Assembly: GCA_964585545.1 (NCBI GenBank)
Contig: CAZPDT010000002.1
Location: forward strand, 124,001 to 188,000
DNA: 64,000 nucleotides
Direction of reading: 5' to 3'
From: Brumimicrobium sp964585545
GTDB lineage: Bacteria; Bacteroidota; Bacteroidia; Flavobacteriales_D; Crocinitomicaceae
The notes beneath the pieces were generated by a model. It was not told where the DNA came from, did not search any database, and was given only the letters and a program-made list of their open reading frames with translations. This document shows, piece after piece, positions 62,855 through 64,000 of the stretch (the first letter of the stretch is position 1; every line of letters begins with the position of its first letter). The position numbers and the translations under genes are program-made.

Positions 62855-63346
62855 CTAATTTTTAGAGTTTTTTACTAATTTCATTACATAGCCCATTCCT
62901 AGGGTCAACACAGCACAAATTATTAAAGCAACAATTGTGGTATATATTCCTGCATTGGTAAAGTTCATTGCTGCATCACTCACTGTAATATCACCTTGAA
63001 CATTTAAAGATGCTACAGTATCTGATGTTCCTATAAAATAAAGAACAAAGAATAAGATGGCGGCAATTATGATTCCCAATATTGATTTGATGCCTTCTTT
63101 GGGTCTGGAAATGACCAAACCTACAAAAAAGATAAGAATAAGTGCCGCTGCTAAGAGTATGGCAAAAAGGCTAATGTATATTACAGTATTGAAAGAGCCA
63201 CTCTCCATTAAGGATTGTTTCGCTATATCAGTACTGTCTCCGCTTACACCAGAGGACATCACTATAAAACCAAAGAGCAAAGCCGGGATGGCTATAATTA
63301 GTTTAATAATTAAGCCCATGATGTTTAATTTCTTTTCGCTATCCAT
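62855..63346 (-). CDS. Four-helix membrane protein of the ExbB/ExbD operon
   Basis: A 163-residue protein with four hydrophobic segments at about 10-30, 52-76, 86-104 and 132-154. I know of no named function, but proteins of this size sit between exbB and exbD in many Bacteroidota operons. Two bases separate it from the first exbD and 47 bp from exbB. It may be an accessory part of the motor. Confidence 0.8.
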   Translation of the reverse strand: MDSEKKLNIMGLIIKLIIAIPALLFGFIVMSSGVSGDSTDIAKQSLMESGSFNTVIYISLFAILLAAALILIFFVGLVISRPKEGIKSILGIIIAAILFFVLYFIGTSDTVASLNVQGDITVSDAAMNFTNAGIYTTIVALIICAVLTLGMGYVMKLVKNSKN

Positions 63347-63393
63347 AATAAATGGTTTTTAATAATTAAATAAATAAACTGTTGCTCAACAAA

Positions 63394-64000
63394 TTATTTC
63401 GCAACCTTATATTTAATTAACATATCTACTAAAGTAATCGACGAATTTTCCATTTCGTTTACGATACCATCTACTTTAGAAATGATGTAGTTATAAAATA
63501 TTTGTAGGATCATGGCTGAAATCAAACCGAATACTGTTGTTAAAAGGGCAACTTGAATACCACCCGCAACAGTAATTGGAGAAACTGTTCCATCTTCTAC
63601 AATCTTTTCAAAGGCTTGAATCATACCAATTACTGTACCCATGAAACCAAGCATTGGTGCCAAAGCAATAAAGAGTGTAATCCACGAAATGCCTTTTTCC
63701 AATAAGGACATTTGGACGCCACCATAGGCCACTACCGTCTTCTCGACGGCTTCGACGCCTTCATCAATTCGGGAGAGTCCCTGATAAAAGATAGAAGCAA
63801 TAGGTCCTCGTGTATTACGGCAAAGTTCCATTGCGCCTTCCGTATCACCTTTTTGAATAAGTTCTTCAATATCTTCCATAAATTTACGTGTATTAATTGA
63901 AGATAAATTCAAATAAACAATACGTTCAATACAAAGTGCTAGACCTATAATAATGTCTATCAATACAAGACCCATCCAAAAAGGATCTCCTTCAATAAAC
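63394..64000 (-). CDS. ExbB/MotA/TolQ-like proton channel (5' end outside window)
   Basis: The frame stays open to the window edge, so the N-terminus is missing. The visible 201 residues include FWMGLVLIDIIIGLALCIERIVYL, then IEELIQKGDTEGAMELCRNTRGPIASIFYQGL, and the conserved helix pair LFIALAPMLGFMGTVIGMIQAFEKI / GGIQVALLTTVFGLISAMILQIF. It is the pentameric channel partner of the two ExbD proteins. The C-terminus ends MLIKYKVAK. Confidence 0.93.
   Translation of the reverse strand, partial: FIEGDPFWMGLVLIDIIIGLALCIERIVYLNLSSINTRKFMEDIEELIQKGDTEGAMELCRNTRGPIASIFYQGLSRIDEGVEAVEKTVVAYGGVQMSLLEKGISWITLFIALAPMLGFMGTVIGMIQAFEKIVEDGTVSPITVAGGIQVALLTTVFGLISAMILQIFYNYIISKVDGIVNEMENSSITLVDMLIKYKVAK

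Noticed and set aside
1..64000. tRNA, rRNA, CRISPR, insertion sequence with transposase, prophage or defence island
   Set aside because: I looked in all intergenic regions and at all protein products and saw none; every larger gene has a housekeeping, envelope or regulatory assignment or is an isolated unknown.

Overview
The window is a chromosomal segment of a Bacteroidota bacterium, most likely order Flavobacteriales (a Crocinitomicaceae- or Cryomorphaceae-like member; the family is a guess). The DNA is AT-rich. Genes lack Shine-Dalgarno sequences and have A-rich leaders. More than twenty genes have a perfect Bacteroidota -7 box (TAnnTTTG) just upstream. Type IX secretion (T9SS) hallmarks are present: a PorZ-like propeller protein and two cargo proteins with C-terminal sorting domains. 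Other phylum-typical families are OmpA proteins with thrombospondin type 3 repeats, LytS/LytTR signalling pairs and ExbB/ExbD/ExbD operons. No rRNA, tRNA, CRISPR, transposase or prophage gene was seen.

Layout. 1-2.9 kb: 5' end of a response regulator, then a flippase / alpha-beta hydrolase pair. 2.9-6.3 kb: a YiiX-like amidase, then an operon lipoprotein-nadC-acidic protein-hotdog thioesterase. 6.4-12.5 kb: large TSP3/OmpA protein, an orphan membrane-anchored propeller protein, RNase HII, a small exported protein. 12.5-18 kb: YyaL-like protein, M20 dipeptidase/LEA-like lipoprotein, fructose-1,6-bisphosphatase with an ArsC/Spx-like protein. 18-22.4 kb: ABC exporter and MetRS, convergent. 22.6-24.5 kb: T9SS cargo with a strong terminator. 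24.7-29.7 kb: exonuclease III, ferredoxin-NADP reductase, RecO and PorZ. 29.9-33.6 kb: a YfhO-like membrane protein, a methyltransferase and an ALG5/CsbB-like glycosyltransferase. 34-41.6 kb: DEAD-box helicase, ABC-F ATPase, flavodoxin, a TPR histidine kinase and its LytTR regulator. 41.9-53 kb: LeuRS, lipoprotein, repeat-rich T9SS cargo, M1 aminopeptidase, polyprenyl synthase, OmpA protein. 53.3-61.5 kb: purH followed by the elongasome operon mreBCD-mrdA-rodA and a coupled CPBP protease. 61.5-64 kb: ExbD-ExbD-membrane protein-ExbB, cut by the window edge.

The genes are mostly core metabolism, envelope growth and envelope decoration. The most unusual signal is not a gene. The longer intergenic gaps carry a degenerate dispersed repeat family whose ends resemble TAACCCG(C/T)ATTATTCAT in inverted orientation. 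Units run from about 50 to 315 bp and share internal modules; one contains two elaborate stem-loops. No copy carries a coding gene, so this looks like a MITE- or REP-like family with no visible mobilising enzyme here. The second item of interest is the YfhO / methyltransferase / glycosyltransferase operon beside porZ, which resembles a lipid-linked sugar transfer module of unknown acceptor.
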